DNA from: Chthonomonadales bacterium
Lineage (GTDB): Bacteria; Armatimonadota; Chthonomonadetes; Chthonomonadales; CAJBBX01
NCBI GenBank assembly: GCA_020849275.1
Contig: JADLGO010000057.1
Coordinates: 1 to 64,000 of the forward strand
Direction of reading: 5' to 3'
DNA: 64,000 nucleotides
Shown: positions 33,981 through 43,061 of the stretch, piece by piece
Layout of the letters: every line of letters starts with the position of its first letter
Position numbering within the stretch: the stretch's first letter is position 1
Program-made: the position numbers and the translations under genes
Notes under the pieces: model-generated
Told to the model about the DNA's origin: nothing
The model's database searches: none
What the model saw: only the letters and a program-made list of their open reading frames with translations

Positions 33981-36520
33981 GCATGATCCTCGCGATGGCG
34001 TCGCTTGTGCTGGCGCCCGCGCCCGGGTCCGTCGAGCTGCGCAGCGGGCACGTCCGCTGCGCCATCCGCGGCGCCGCGATCGAGCGGCTCTACCTGGACG
34101 GCGCGGGCAAGGGCCGCTTCGGCATGGAGTTCGCGCGCGACATTCGCCCCGAGGACTGGGAGGAGCGGCCCGACACGCGGGTCGCTCGCTCGGGCGGCAC
34201 GGCCACCGTCGGGCCGCTGCGCGTGTGGCTGCGCCGCCATATCAGCACGGACCGCGCGAGCCAGGGCACGTATCCGCACCTCCTGGAGACCGGTCAGCGG
34301 ATCGGACAGACGTTCCGGGTGCCCGAGAGCTGCATCTTCACCTCGGTGTCGGTCATGCTGCCGACATGGCACACGGCCACATCCGCCGCCACGCTGGCTC
34401 TCTATCGCGACGGCAAGAGGATCGCCTCGCGTCGCCTCGTGAACGTGGGCGACAATTCCTGGCAGGCGCTCGGGCTCGGCGCGCCGCAGGGTCCGGGCCG
34501 GTACATGGTGGAACTCTCCGACCCGAAGGGCCAGATCGGCTGGTGGAGCCGGGAGGCCGACGTCTATGCCGACGGCGAAGCCACCATCGAGGGCCAGCCC
34601 GCCGCCGGCGACCGGACGCTTCTGGTCGACGCGCGGCAGGATGTTGGCCCGGGCACGCTCACCTACCGTCTGTCCGGCGCGACGCTCTCCGTGACGGCCC
34701 GACAGCCTGCCCGCCAGCCCGCCGCGCCGAACGCGATGCCCTGGCGCTGGCGCGCGTCGTGGATGCGTGACGGCTACGACTGCACGCCGGCCGCGGGCGT
34801 GGTGTTCAGCCGCTTCTTCACCGATACGCAGCGCTATATGCCCGTGCAGCAGCTCAAGCGGCGTGAGACGGCCGGCCTGGCCTTCGACGGATGCCGCTGG
34901 ATCGAGATGGAAGGCAACCGGGACGCCGACCCGCGCGTGGAGGGCGAGGCCATGCACCTGCACTGGGAGCTGGCCGCGCGCGAGATGTCGCTGCGCCTGG
35001 ACACGGGGGTGCGAGCGGCGGGGGCCGTCCGCGAATGGCGCTGGACGCTGCGCGCGCTCCCGCGCCGCGACTCCGTGCCGGACAGCTTCCCACGCTTCAC
35101 GTGCTCAGACCTGGCGCTGGAGCGTGACCTGAACCGCTTCTGGTGGGAGCGCGCGTTCACCTATCCCGCGCCCGCCGGCCCGGGCGCCTGGCTCGAGTGG
35201 ATGCCGACGATGCGCTGCTGGTTCGCCGGCCCGCAGCGCGACGGCGAGATGCGCCAACTGCGCACATACCCGATGACGCAGGAGGGCTACGTGCACACTT
35301 GGGGCGACACGGTCGGCTGGCCGTTCCCGGGGCCGCCCTACGACACGCGGCACTTCGACGTCAACGCCCGCTTCATCCTGGGCGTCTGGCGCTCGTTTCG
35401 CTGGACCGGTGACCTCGGGTTCCTGCGCGGACAGGCCGGCCGGCTGCGGCGGGCCATGCGCTACCAGCTTGACACGCTCAAGGGCCGCGACGGCCTTATC
35501 GTGACCGCCAGTAAGGACGTCACCGGCCTGCACCGGGGCGTGGGCAACAACTATTGGGACATCCTGCCCTTCGGGCACCTTGACGCTTACGCGAACGCCG
35601 TCTTCTACGCCTCGCTCACCGCGATGGAGGAGATCGAGCGAGCGCTCGGCGAGCCTCCTTCGCGGGACTGGGCGGACCTGCGGCTGCGGTGCCATGCGGC
35701 CTACGACGCCACGTTCTGGGACGAGGGCACGGGCCGCTACATCGGCTGCGTCGACGTAGACGGCGGCCGGCACGACTACGGATTCACCTTCGTGAACCTG
35801 GAGGCGCTCCACTACGGCCTGGGCGACGCGGCAAAGGCCGCGCGCATCTACCGCTGGATGGAAGCCGGCCTCACTTCGTCGGGCAAGGCGGACACCTATG
35901 CCCGGTGGGTCTTCGCGCCGCGCGCAACCACGATCCACAACCCGATGTGGGGCTCGAACGCGCCCGCCGCCGAGCTCGCCTCGCCGAGGCCGCCCTGGTG
36001 GCACTTCGGGTGGCTCGGCACGCCCTACGGAGAGCAGTGCCAGGACGGCGGCGCCATCCTCTACACGTCGTACTTCGACCTGATGGACCGCGCGCGCTAC
36101 TTCGGCGCCGACAACGCGTGGAAGCGGTTCATGGCGATCATGGAGCGCTACCGCATGCCCGACCGCCTCTGCGGCGGCCCCCCGCTCTACCGCGGCGAGA
36201 CGCCGCAGCAAGAGAACCCCGGGACCGTCGGCGTCGACCTTCCGTTCCCGGAGAGCGGCCTGGTGCCGTGCTGGTTCCTCTACGGCGTGCTCGGCGTCGA
36301 GCCGACCCCGGCCGGCCTGCGCATTGCGCCGCGGCTGCCCAGCGCCCTCACGCGGGCCGGCGTGCGCGGCATCGACTGGCGCGGCATGCGGGTGACGGTG
36401 ACGGCGACGCGCGACTCCGTGCGGGTGGAGGGCCGCCGCCGCGACGGGCGCCCGTACCGGCGCACGCTGAGAATTCGCCCTGGGGGCGGCGCCCTGATCC
36501 CGGCCGCCGACGCCGGATGA
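33977..36520 (+). CDS. Six-hairpin-glycosidase-like protein B
   Basis: 847 residues, ATG 33977 overlapping gene A's stop (ATGA). A short hydrophobic N-terminus (M-S-M-I-L-A-M-A-S-L-V-L-A-P-A-P-G) may be a weak signal peptide. An N-terminal beta domain contains an insertion resembling a carbohydrate-binding sandwich (G-Q-T-F-R-V ... W-S-R-E-A-D-V-Y). The catalytic-like (alpha/alpha)6 region begins near 370: F-W-W-E-R-A-F-T-Y, G-D-T-V-G-W-P-F-P, D-V-N-A-R-F-I-L-G-V, N-N-Y-W-D-I-L-P-F-G-H-L-D-A-Y. It ends with the typical beta cap G-V-E-P-T-P-A-G-L-R-I-A-P-R-L-P. Likely an exo-acting glycosidase or phosphorylase; specificity unknown. Couples to the next gene by another ATGA. Confidence 0.72.
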   Translation: MSMILAMASLVLAPAPGSVELRSGHVRCAIRGAAIERLYLDGAGKGRFGMEFARDIRPEDWEERPDTRVARSGGTATVGPLRVWLRRHISTDRASQGTYPHLLETGQRIGQTFRVPESCIFTSVSVMLPTWHTATSAATLALYRDGKRIASRRLVNVGDNSWQALGLGAPQGPGRYMVELSDPKGQIGWWSREADVYADGEATIEGQPAAGDRTLLVDARQDVGPGTLTYRLSGATLSVTARQPARQPAAPNAMPWRWRASWMRDGYDCTPAAGVVFSRFFTDTQRYMPVQQLKRRETAGLAFDGCRWIEMEGNRDADPRVEGEAMHLHWELAAREMSLRLDTGVRAAGAVREWRWTLRALPRRDSVPDSFPRFTCSDLALERDLNRFWWERAFTYPAPAGPGAWLEWMPTMRCWFAGPQRDGEMRQLRTYPMTQEGYVHTWGDTVGWPFPGPPYDTRHFDVNARFILGVWRSFRWTGDLGFLRGQAGRLRRAMRYQLDTLKGRDGLIVTASKDVTGLHRGVGNNYWDILPFGHLDAYANAVFYASLTAMEEIERALGEPPSRDWADLRLRCHAAYDATFWDEGTGRYIGCVDVDGGRHDYGFTFVNLEALHYGLGDAAKAARIYRWMEAGLTSSGKADTYARWVFAPRATTIHNPMWGSNAPAAELASPRPPWWHFGWLGTPYGEQCQDGGAILYTSYFDLMDRARYFGADNAWKRFMAIMERYRMPDRLCGGPPLYRGETPQQENPGTVGVDLPFPESGLVPCWFLYGVLGVEPTPAGLRIAPRLPSALTRAGVRGIDWRGMRVTVTATRDSVRVEGRRRDGRPYRRTLRIRPGGGALIPAADAG

Positions 36521-39500
36521 CGCGGCGCCGCGATGCCGGCCGCCGCCATCTGGCCTTCGTCGGGGCGGCCCGCCGCATGAGCCACGCGCGCCGCGCCGCC
36601 GCCGCTGTCCTTGCGGTCGCGCTTGGCGGCTCCCCAGCCCGCGCCGCCGGGCCGTTCGAGCGCATGGCCGCGCTTCACGAGACCCTCGTCTCCGTCCACC
36701 AGGCCGCAGGCATCGCTGGCCTCTTCACCTACGACCACGACCCGGCGTTCTGGCTCGACGACCTGGCCCTCGGGAAGCTGCGCGTCGGGGTGCGAACGGG
36801 CGATACGGTCGCTTGGCTGGACGGCGCGCGCGACCTGAGCGCGCGCAACACGCCCGACGGCGCGGGCGTCGAGGCTGCGGGAAGCGTCGGTGGGACCCGC
36901 GTGCGCCTGCTCGCGCTGCCCGCGCCCCGCGGCCGCGACACGCTCCGCCGGGAGGGGCTGGCCCTCTTCCGGGTGACCTGCTCGCCGCCCGCCTGGCTCA
37001 CGCTGCGCTGGACGGGCCCCGGCCGTGTACGCATCCACGGCTTCCGCCCATCTCTCACCTACCGCGTTGACTACCTCACGAAGCCGGACTTGCTCCCCAC
37101 GCCGTCCGCCTCCGTGGAGACCACGCTCACCGGCGCGACAGCCCGCCTCCGACCACGCGGCCTGCCCCTGACCACCGCGCTGCGCCTGGCCGGCGCCGGG
37201 TTCCGGCCCTGGCGCGGCGTGTCTGGAGGCGTGGAGGCCGAGGCGGTCAGGCCGGTTGGCGGCGTCAGTCTGATGGCCGCCTTCGCGGAGGCCGCCCCGC
37301 GGGCCGCCGACCTGGCTCGGGCTGACGCAGGGCGCGCCGCGCGCGAGGTCCGCGCGCTCTATCGCCGGCTGACCGGCTCGGCGTGGACCCGCACGCCCTC
37401 GCCGGCGATCGATGGCGCGTTCCGCGCGGCGCTCGTGAACCTCGAGTATGCCTGGGTGCGGCCGTACGGCTGGATCGAGAGCCCGCACCACTGGGGCACC
37501 CTCTACTCCCAGCAACAGAACCTGGCCGCGGACTGGATCGGCCAGGCCCACCGCTCGCGTGAGATGCTCCTCACGCACGCCGCGCACCTGACCGCCAGCG
37601 GGCAGGTGCCTCAACTCGACCCATACGGCCGCGAACGCGTTGACTTCGGCGGCTGGAACCAGTTCTACGCGTGGGGGGTGAGGCACTACTGGCGAGCGAC
37701 CGGCGATCACGCGTTTGCCCGCCGGGTTCGCGACCCCCTGCGCCGCGTGGTCGAGCAGACGCTCGCGGCGCACGACCCGGACGGGAACGGCCTGCTGGGA
37801 TTCGGCCAGCAGATCCACAACCAGGAGGACTATATCACGACCCCCGAGGACGGCTCCTCGCCCACGATCGCCGGCATCGAGATGCTGCGCGCGCACGCGG
37901 AGGTCACGAGCGCACTGGGAGATCGCGCGCGCGCCGAGAGACTCGCGCGACGAGCGGCGCAGATGGCTAAGACCCTCCGCCGGGAGCTCTGGGACGCCGA
38001 GTTGGGCCGCTACCCCTACTATCGCGACGCCCTGGGTGTCACCCACCTCGATGGACAGTACCACGCGCTCACGTGGCCAGTGCAGTTCGGGCTTCTGGAT
38101 GACGTCGATGCCTACACCTCGATGCGCCATCTTGCCGACACCCTTACCGGACCGTCTGGCGAGGTGTACGTGAGCAACAACTTCCCATCCCACGTGATGG
38201 CAACGGTCGGGAGCCAGGCCGGCGGGCAGCAACAGCCTTGGGCGACGGTTGCGTGGGCCCGACTGGGCGATGCGGACCGCGCCGCCCGTCCACTCGAGTG
38301 GATTGCCCGGCTCGTGACGGGGCCGGCCAACGCCGGCGCGTGGCCCGAGGTGGCCGAGGAGTGGCCGAGCTACTTCACGCCGCCCGCGGGCGTCTTCGTC
38401 TGGGGCGTCGTTGAGGGGCTGTTCGGCCTGGAACTCGATCGGCCGGCAGGCACGCTCGACGTACGGCCGTGTCTGCCGGCCTCCTGGCCCCGCGCCACGC
38501 TTCACCTACCCGCGTTCGACGTGGACGTGCGCCATGGGCCGGCGCGCCTGCGCGTGGAGTGCCGCTCCGCGGACGCGCTGCGCATGCGCTTCCGCGTGCC
38601 GGTGCCGCCGGCCAGCCGTGTGAGCGCGATGCTCGGAGGCAGGCCGGTCGCGGCGCGCATCCGGGGAGGTGTGCGCGTGCTCTGGGTGTCGGTGAGCGCG
38701 CCCGCCGCGAGGCGGGTGGTGCTCGAGGTTCGCTGGAAGCCGCTCACCATCAAGGTCGCCGCTCCGAGGGCGGTGACGCCGGGATCGTCCTGGCGCGCAT
38801 CGGTAACCGGCGCGCGCGTCGTCGCCCTGCGCGATCCGTCCGGCCTGCTGACGCGCGTGCGGATGCTGCCGCGGGCCGTCGAGGGCCGACTTCGCGAGGG
38901 CGCGGGGCGCGGGGCGCTCACGTACGGTCCGATGGGCGCGCGCGTGCTGACGCGCCGCACGCTGTTCGTGGCGTGCGCAACGCCCTGCGGCGTCGTGCTG
39001 GAGCCGATCGACTTCGCTCTGCGGCCCGACGCCGTGGCGCGGCTCGCGCTGCGCGCGACGGCCGGCGGGACGAAGATCCTCCTGGACAGCGGGCGGGACG
39101 TCGCGGGCCAGTTAACCCGGTCGCAGGTCGCGGCGCTCCGGCCGGGCATCAACCGGCTGCGCCCTACCGCCGGGCCACTGGCAGGACGTGAGGTCGAGGT
39201 GGACGCCGCACCGGTCTTCGCGGCGTCGAAGGCCCTGCGCGCGCTTTCGCTGGCGCGCCTGCGACACGTCGCCCTGCCCGCTGCGGCGCTCGAAGACGAC
39301 GGCCGGTGGCGAGAGTGGCGCTGGTGGAGCGCTTACGGTCATCCGCCCTGGAGCGGGCTCGAGCCCCCGCTGCGGGGGCTCAGTTCGGCCGGCGACCTTG
39401 CTCCGCCGAACATGCCCGGCCTCACCTTCGCCAGTCCCGGCCGCAGGGTGGCCGTGGCCTCCCGACACCTCGACCGCCCGACGCTCACGGTGCCGCTCGC

Positions 39501-40338
39501 GGGCCGCGCCCGAACCGTCTACCTGCTCCTGCTCGGCCTGCTTGATAACGGCGACGTGTTCGCGCCAGTCGGGCGTGTCACGGTGCGGTGCGGCGATGGC
39601 ACGGCGTTCGGCCGGATGCTGCACTTCCCAGGCGATCTGGACTGGTGGGGCCCGAGGCGTGTCCTGGGGGACTTCGCCACGGTCGCCTCCGGTTGGACCG
39701 TGTCGCCGACCTGGGAGGCGCCCTCGTCCGTGATGAACGTCATCGCGGTCGACCTCGGCGCGGTGCGTGCAGTCGAGTCCGTTCTGGTCGAGACGATCGG
39801 ACGGTATCCCGCGCTGGGCGTGGTCGGTGTCACGCTCTCCAGTTCGCTGACACGCGACTCCGCCGCCGCGCTGCCTCCGGAGGCCCGCGCTCTGGCCGCG
39901 CTCGAGCCCATCTCGCTCTTCCGCTTCGACACGCCAGACGCGCCAGGCTGGGAGCGCACGGGCACGGCGTGGGGCATCACGGACTCACGCGGCGACCACT
40001 GGGGCCGGCGGGGTGCGAGCCGCTGGTTCGCCAACTCGATGGCGGGCGGCGAGAGCGCCACGGGCACGATGACGTCGCCGCCGTTCCGGGTGGAGGGCCG
40101 GCGCCTCTCGTTTCTGGCGAACGGCCACGGGCAGCGCAACCACTGGGTCCTGCTAGACGCGGTTACCGGTGCGCCGCTGCGTAGGGCGGCCGCCCCCGAG
40201 CGCACCGGGCCCTTCGTGCGCCTCGCGTGGGACCTGCGCGGTCTGAGCGGCCGGATGGTGCGATTCCGCGCCGTCGATGCGGAGACGGCGCCGGCTTACG
40301 CCTGGATCGGCTTCGACGACATCGTGATGGAGCCCTGA
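36517..40338 (+). CDS. Very large six-hairpin-glycosidase-like protein C
   Basis: 1273 residues, ATG 36517 overlapping gene B by ATGA; an internal ATG (36577) begins a cleaner signal peptide (M-S-H-A-R-R ... P-A-R-A-A), so the mature start is uncertain. A long N-terminal beta region (to about 300) leads to a helical toroid (about 300-640): W-G-T-L-Y-S-Q-Q-Q-N-L-A-A-D-W-I-G, Q-L-D-P-Y-G-R, G-N-G-L-L-G-F-G-Q-Q-I-H-N-Q-E-D, L-D-G-Q-Y-H-A-L-T-W-P. A beta cap follows (L-D-V-R-P-C-L-P-A-S-W-P), then about 500 residues of sandwich modules. The last (about 1130-1273: T-S-P-P-F-R-V ... W-D-L-R-G-L-S-G-R ... A-W-I-G-F-D-D-I) resembles the N-terminal module of protein A. Function probably polysaccharide debranching or binding; no precise family. 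Confidence 0.7.
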   Translation: MTRRRDAGRRHLAFVGAARRMSHARRAAAAVLAVALGGSPARAAGPFERMAALHETLVSVHQAAGIAGLFTYDHDPAFWLDDLALGKLRVGVRTGDTVAWLDGARDLSARNTPDGAGVEAAGSVGGTRVRLLALPAPRGRDTLRREGLALFRVTCSPPAWLTLRWTGPGRVRIHGFRPSLTYRVDYLTKPDLLPTPSASVETTLTGATARLRPRGLPLTTALRLAGAGFRPWRGVSGGVEAEAVRPVGGVSLMAAFAEAAPRAADLARADAGRAAREVRALYRRLTGSAWTRTPSPAIDGAFRAALVNLEYAWVRPYGWIESPHHWGTLYSQQQNLAADWIGQAHRSREMLLTHAAHLTASGQVPQLDPYGRERVDFGGWNQFYAWGVRHYWRATGDHAFARRVRDPLRRVVEQTLAAHDPDGNGLLGFGQQIHNQEDYITTPEDGSSPTIAGIEMLRAHAEVTSALGDRARAERLARRAAQMAKTLRRELWDAELGRYPYYRDALGVTHLDGQYHALTWPVQFGLLDDVDAYTSMRHLADTLTGPSGEVYVSNNFPSHVMATVGSQAGGQQQPWATVAWARLGDADRAARPLEWIARLVTGPANAGAWPEVAEEWPSYFTPPAGVFVWGVVEGLFGLELDRPAGTLDVRPCLPASWPRATLHLPAFDVDVRHGPARLRVECRSADALRMRFRVPVPPASRVSAMLGGRPVAARIRGGVRVLWVSVSAPAARRVVLEVRWKPLTIKVAAPRAVTPGSSWRASVTGARVVALRDPSGLLTRVRMLPRAVEGRLREGAGRGALTYGPMGARVLTRRTLFVACATPCGVVLEPIDFALRPDAVARLALRATAGGTKILLDSGRDVAGQLTRSQVAALRPGINRLRPTAGPLAGREVEVDAAPVFAASKALRALSLARLRHVALPAAALEDDGRWREWRWWSAYGHPPWSGLEPPLRGLSSAGDLAPPNMPGLTFASPGRRVAVASRHLDRPTLTVPLAGRARTVYLLLLGLLDNGDVFAPVGRVTVRCGDGTAFGRMLHFPGDLDWWGPRRVLGDFATVASGWTVSPTWEAPSSVMNVIAVDLGAVRAVESVLVETIGRYPALGVVGVTLSSSLTRDSAAALPPEARALAALEPISLFRFDTPDAPGWERTGTAWGITDSRGDHWGRRGASRWFANSMAGGESATGTMTSPPFRVEGRRLSFLANGHGQRNHWVLLDAVTGAPLRRAAAPERTGPFVRLAWDLRGLSGRMVRFRAVDAETAPAYAWIGFDDIVMEP

Positions 40339-40344
40339 GAACGC

Positions 40345-42342
40345 ATGCAGCCGACGTCCACGCGACAGGCGCGGCAAGGGCGATCGCCCACCGAGTCGGC
40401 GCCCGACCCGGGCCGCTGGTCGGCCGCGCGGGCCATCGCGGTCGGTCTGGCGCTGCTGCCGCTGAACGCCTTCTGGCTGGTCCACATGGAGATGGCGACC
40501 AACCAGGGCCGGGGCACCGGCGGCTCCTCCGGGCCGTTCCCCACCACGTTCTCGCTGTTCGCCAACGTCGTCTCCCTACTGGTTGCGCTCTCGGCGCTGA
40601 ACGCGCTCCTGCGCCGCTATGCGCCCCGGCGCGTGTTCCGCCAGCAGGAGATGCTGCTTATCTACGTGATGCTGGCGATCGGAACATGCCTGCCGAGCGT
40701 CGACTTCCTCGATGTGCTGTTCCCGATGCTCGGCCACCCGGCGCACTACGCCAACGCCTCCAACGGCTGGCAGGACCTGTTCGTGAAGTACCTTCCGTCG
40801 TGGTTCCACGTGACGGACCGGGAGGCCGTGCGCGGCTGGTATGAGGGCAACGCGGACCCGTACACGTGGGAGCGCCTGCGCGCGTGGGCGGTACCGCTGG
40901 CAACCTGGGGCGCGTTCATTCTGGTGATGCTCGGCACCATGCTCTGCATGAACGTGCTGCTTCGCCGACCCTGGACGCGCTCGGAGAAGCTGAGCTACCC
41001 GATCATACAGCTCCCGCTGGACATGACGGAGCCGGAGTCCGCCTTCTTCCGGCAGCGCCTGATGTGGGCCGGCTTCGCCGTGGCGGCCGGGATCAGCCTG
41101 CTGAACGGCGTGAGCGTGCTGGTGCCGAGCGTGCCGACGATCCCGGTCAAAATCATCGATGTCTCGCCCTACTTCACGAGCAAGCCGTGGAACGCGATCG
41201 GCTGGACGCCCATCTCGTTCTACCCTTTCGCGATCGGCCTCGGCTTCCTGCTCCCCGCTGACCTCCTCTTTTCGTGCTGGTTCTTCTACTTCGTGTGGAA
41301 GGCCGAGCGCGTTGCCAGCAGCGTGATCGGGTGGTCGGACTACAGCCCGCAGTACCCCTACGTGAACGAGCAGTGTTTCGGGGCCTATGTGGGCATCGCG
41401 CTGATCGCGCTGTGGGGCGTGCGCTCGCACCTGGGGCACGTCGTTCGCCAGGCGTGGCGCCGCGCGCCCCAGGAGGAGCCCGGGAGCCCCTTTCGCTACC
41501 GTTGGGCGCTCCTCGGCGTTGCCGGCGGACTGGCCTCGATGGTCGCCTTCTTCCACGCGGCGGGCCTATCGCTCTGGGCCTGCGTGGCGGCCTTCGCCAT
41601 CTACTTCGCCATCGCCATCGCGTGCACCCGGATGCGCGCCGAGCTCGGGCCGCCCGCCCACGACCTGCACAATGGGGGTCCCGACTACATCCTGACGGCC
41701 GCGCTCGGCACGCGATTCTTCAGCGCGCAGGAACTGAGCGTGCTGACCTACTTCTACTGGTTCAACCGGGCCTACCGAAGCATCTCGATGCCCGTGCAGC
41801 TCGAGGCGTTCAAGCTCGGCGAGCGCCGCGCGATACCCGCGCGCTCCATCGTGACCGCGATCGCCCTGGCCAGCATCGTCGGGCTGGCCTGCGGCTACTG
41901 GGCGCTGTACCACGTCGGCTACCGCCTTGGCACCGAGGCGCGAATGGCGCCGCACCTGAACGCCTTCGGCACGGAGGCCTTCGGCCGCCTGACAAGCTGG
42001 ATCCAGAGCCCGCGCTACACCGACATCCCGGCGATGCTCGCGATCGGCCTGGGCCTGGCCCTCACGCTGGCGCTGCACCTGCTGCGCATGCGATTCTCCG
42101 GCTGGCTGCTGCACCCGCTCGGCCTGGCCGTCTCCGGAAGCTACTCCATGAACACGATCTGGCTTCCGCTGCTGATCGCCTGGGCGTGCAAGGTGGCTCT
42201 GTTGCGCTACGGCGGCATGCGCAGCTACCGTCAGGCGCTCGGCTTCTTCATGGGCCTGGTGCTGGGCGACTACCTGCTGGGCTGCGCCTGGCCGATCGTG
42301 GGCTCCCTTCTCGGCGCGAATGCCTACAGCTTCCAGCAGTAG
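40345..42342 (+). CDS. DUF6785-type multispanning membrane protein
   Basis: 665 residues with about 12-14 TM segments, 6 bp after protein C and in the same operon. The pattern matches the DUF6784/DUF6785 proteins seen in Armatimonadota, Planctomycetes and Lentisphaerae, distantly reminiscent of oligopeptide (OPT) transporters. Visible landmarks: N-A-F-W-L-V-H-M-E at TM1, G-T-C-L-P-S-V-D-F-L-D-V, W-T-R-S-E-K-L-S-Y-P-I-I-Q-L-P, F-Y-P-F-A-I-G-L-G-F-L-L-P-A-D, and M-R-A-E-L-G-P-P-A-H-D. No partner permease or ATPase is nearby. Likely imports or exports a product of the upstream glycosidases; transport substrate and mechanism are inference. Confidence 0.75.
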   Translation: MQPTSTRQARQGRSPTESAPDPGRWSAARAIAVGLALLPLNAFWLVHMEMATNQGRGTGGSSGPFPTTFSLFANVVSLLVALSALNALLRRYAPRRVFRQQEMLLIYVMLAIGTCLPSVDFLDVLFPMLGHPAHYANASNGWQDLFVKYLPSWFHVTDREAVRGWYEGNADPYTWERLRAWAVPLATWGAFILVMLGTMLCMNVLLRRPWTRSEKLSYPIIQLPLDMTEPESAFFRQRLMWAGFAVAAGISLLNGVSVLVPSVPTIPVKIIDVSPYFTSKPWNAIGWTPISFYPFAIGLGFLLPADLLFSCWFFYFVWKAERVASSVIGWSDYSPQYPYVNEQCFGAYVGIALIALWGVRSHLGHVVRQAWRRAPQEEPGSPFRYRWALLGVAGGLASMVAFFHAAGLSLWACVAAFAIYFAIAIACTRMRAELGPPAHDLHNGGPDYILTAALGTRFFSAQELSVLTYFYWFNRAYRSISMPVQLEAFKLGERRAIPARSIVTAIALASIVGLACGYWALYHVGYRLGTEARMAPHLNAFGTEAFGRLTSWIQSPRYTDIPAMLAIGLGLALTLALHLLRMRFSGWLLHPLGLAVSGSYSMNTIWLPLLIAWACKVALLRYGGMRSYRQALGFFMGLVLGDYLLGCAWPIVGSLLGANAYSFQQ

Positions 42343-42352
42343 GCGGGCCGCT

Positions 42353-42796
42353 CTAGCTAGCCTCGGACGCTCCGCCGGTATCGGCGTCTTGCGCCGCCGC
42401 TTCCGCCAGCGTCTCGAGCCGGTCGAAGGCGTCCTTGGACGCGGCTACCACCGCCGCGGTCGCCTCGGCGACGCGAGCGTCGCGCCGGGGCCCCGTGAAC
42501 ACGATGCGAAGGTACTCGTCGATCGCCTCCAGATCGAGTTGCGTCCCCATTGCCGCGGCCCACGCGAGCATCTCGTCGACCTCGATGCGCACGGGCATGA
42601 CGGCCGTCCCGGCCCTCTGCCCAAGGATCACGCGCAGGACGATGTCGGCAACCAGCTCATCATAGGTAGGGGGAACAAGGTCAGGCTCGGCCAGGCTCTC
42701 GCGCAGACGGGCAAACTGGTCCTCGGCCACCCACATTGCCAGGACCGTCTCTCTCCGCGACGGGCCCGGGCGCACCCGGTTCCTACGTTTGGCCAT
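42353..42796 (-). CDS. Hypothetical small soluble protein
   Basis: 147 residues. ATG 42796 is preceded by a strong SD (GGAGG at 5 nt); the longer in-frame N-terminus is not supported. Basic N-terminus (M-A-K-R-R-N-R-V-R-P-G-P-S-R-R-E-T), followed by alpha-helical, acidic-and-alanine-rich sequence (W-V-A-E-D-Q-F-A-R-L-R-E-S-L, E-V-D-E-M-L-A-W-A-A-A-M-G). No motif or family recognised. Convergent with the DUF6785 gene; the 265 bp between it and the DUF47 gene hold both promoters but nothing distinctive. Confidence 0.6.
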   Translation of the reverse strand: MAKRRNRVRPGPSRRETVLAMWVAEDQFARLRESLAEPDLVPPTYDELVADIVLRVILGQRAGTAVMPVRIEVDEMLAWAAAMGTQLDLEAIDEYLRIVFTGPRRDARVAEATAAVVAASKDAFDRLETLAEAAAQDADTGGASEAS

Positions 42797-43061
42797 TCGG
42801 TCCTCCGTTAGGCGCATCGCGCAAGTCTCTCCTGATATGGTACACCGATCCGGGAGCTTCGAGCGCACACGTCGGCCGTGCGAACCGACGCTGGCGGCCG
42901 CGTTCCGGGCCGGCTGCCGGGCCCCGCGGGTGCTGTGCCGGGCGCGACCGGGAGCCGGAGAGGAACCCGGCGGCCTCGGCGGGAAAATGCCAGTGTCTCG
43001 CCGCGTAGATGGCGCAATCGTCAGCGCCGCGCACCGTCAGTAGACGACGAAAGGCCCGTTC

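Noticed and set aside
36280-38505. Long minus-strand open frame within protein C
   Set aside because: Low-complexity composition without motifs, a typical antisense shadow of a high-GC coding region.
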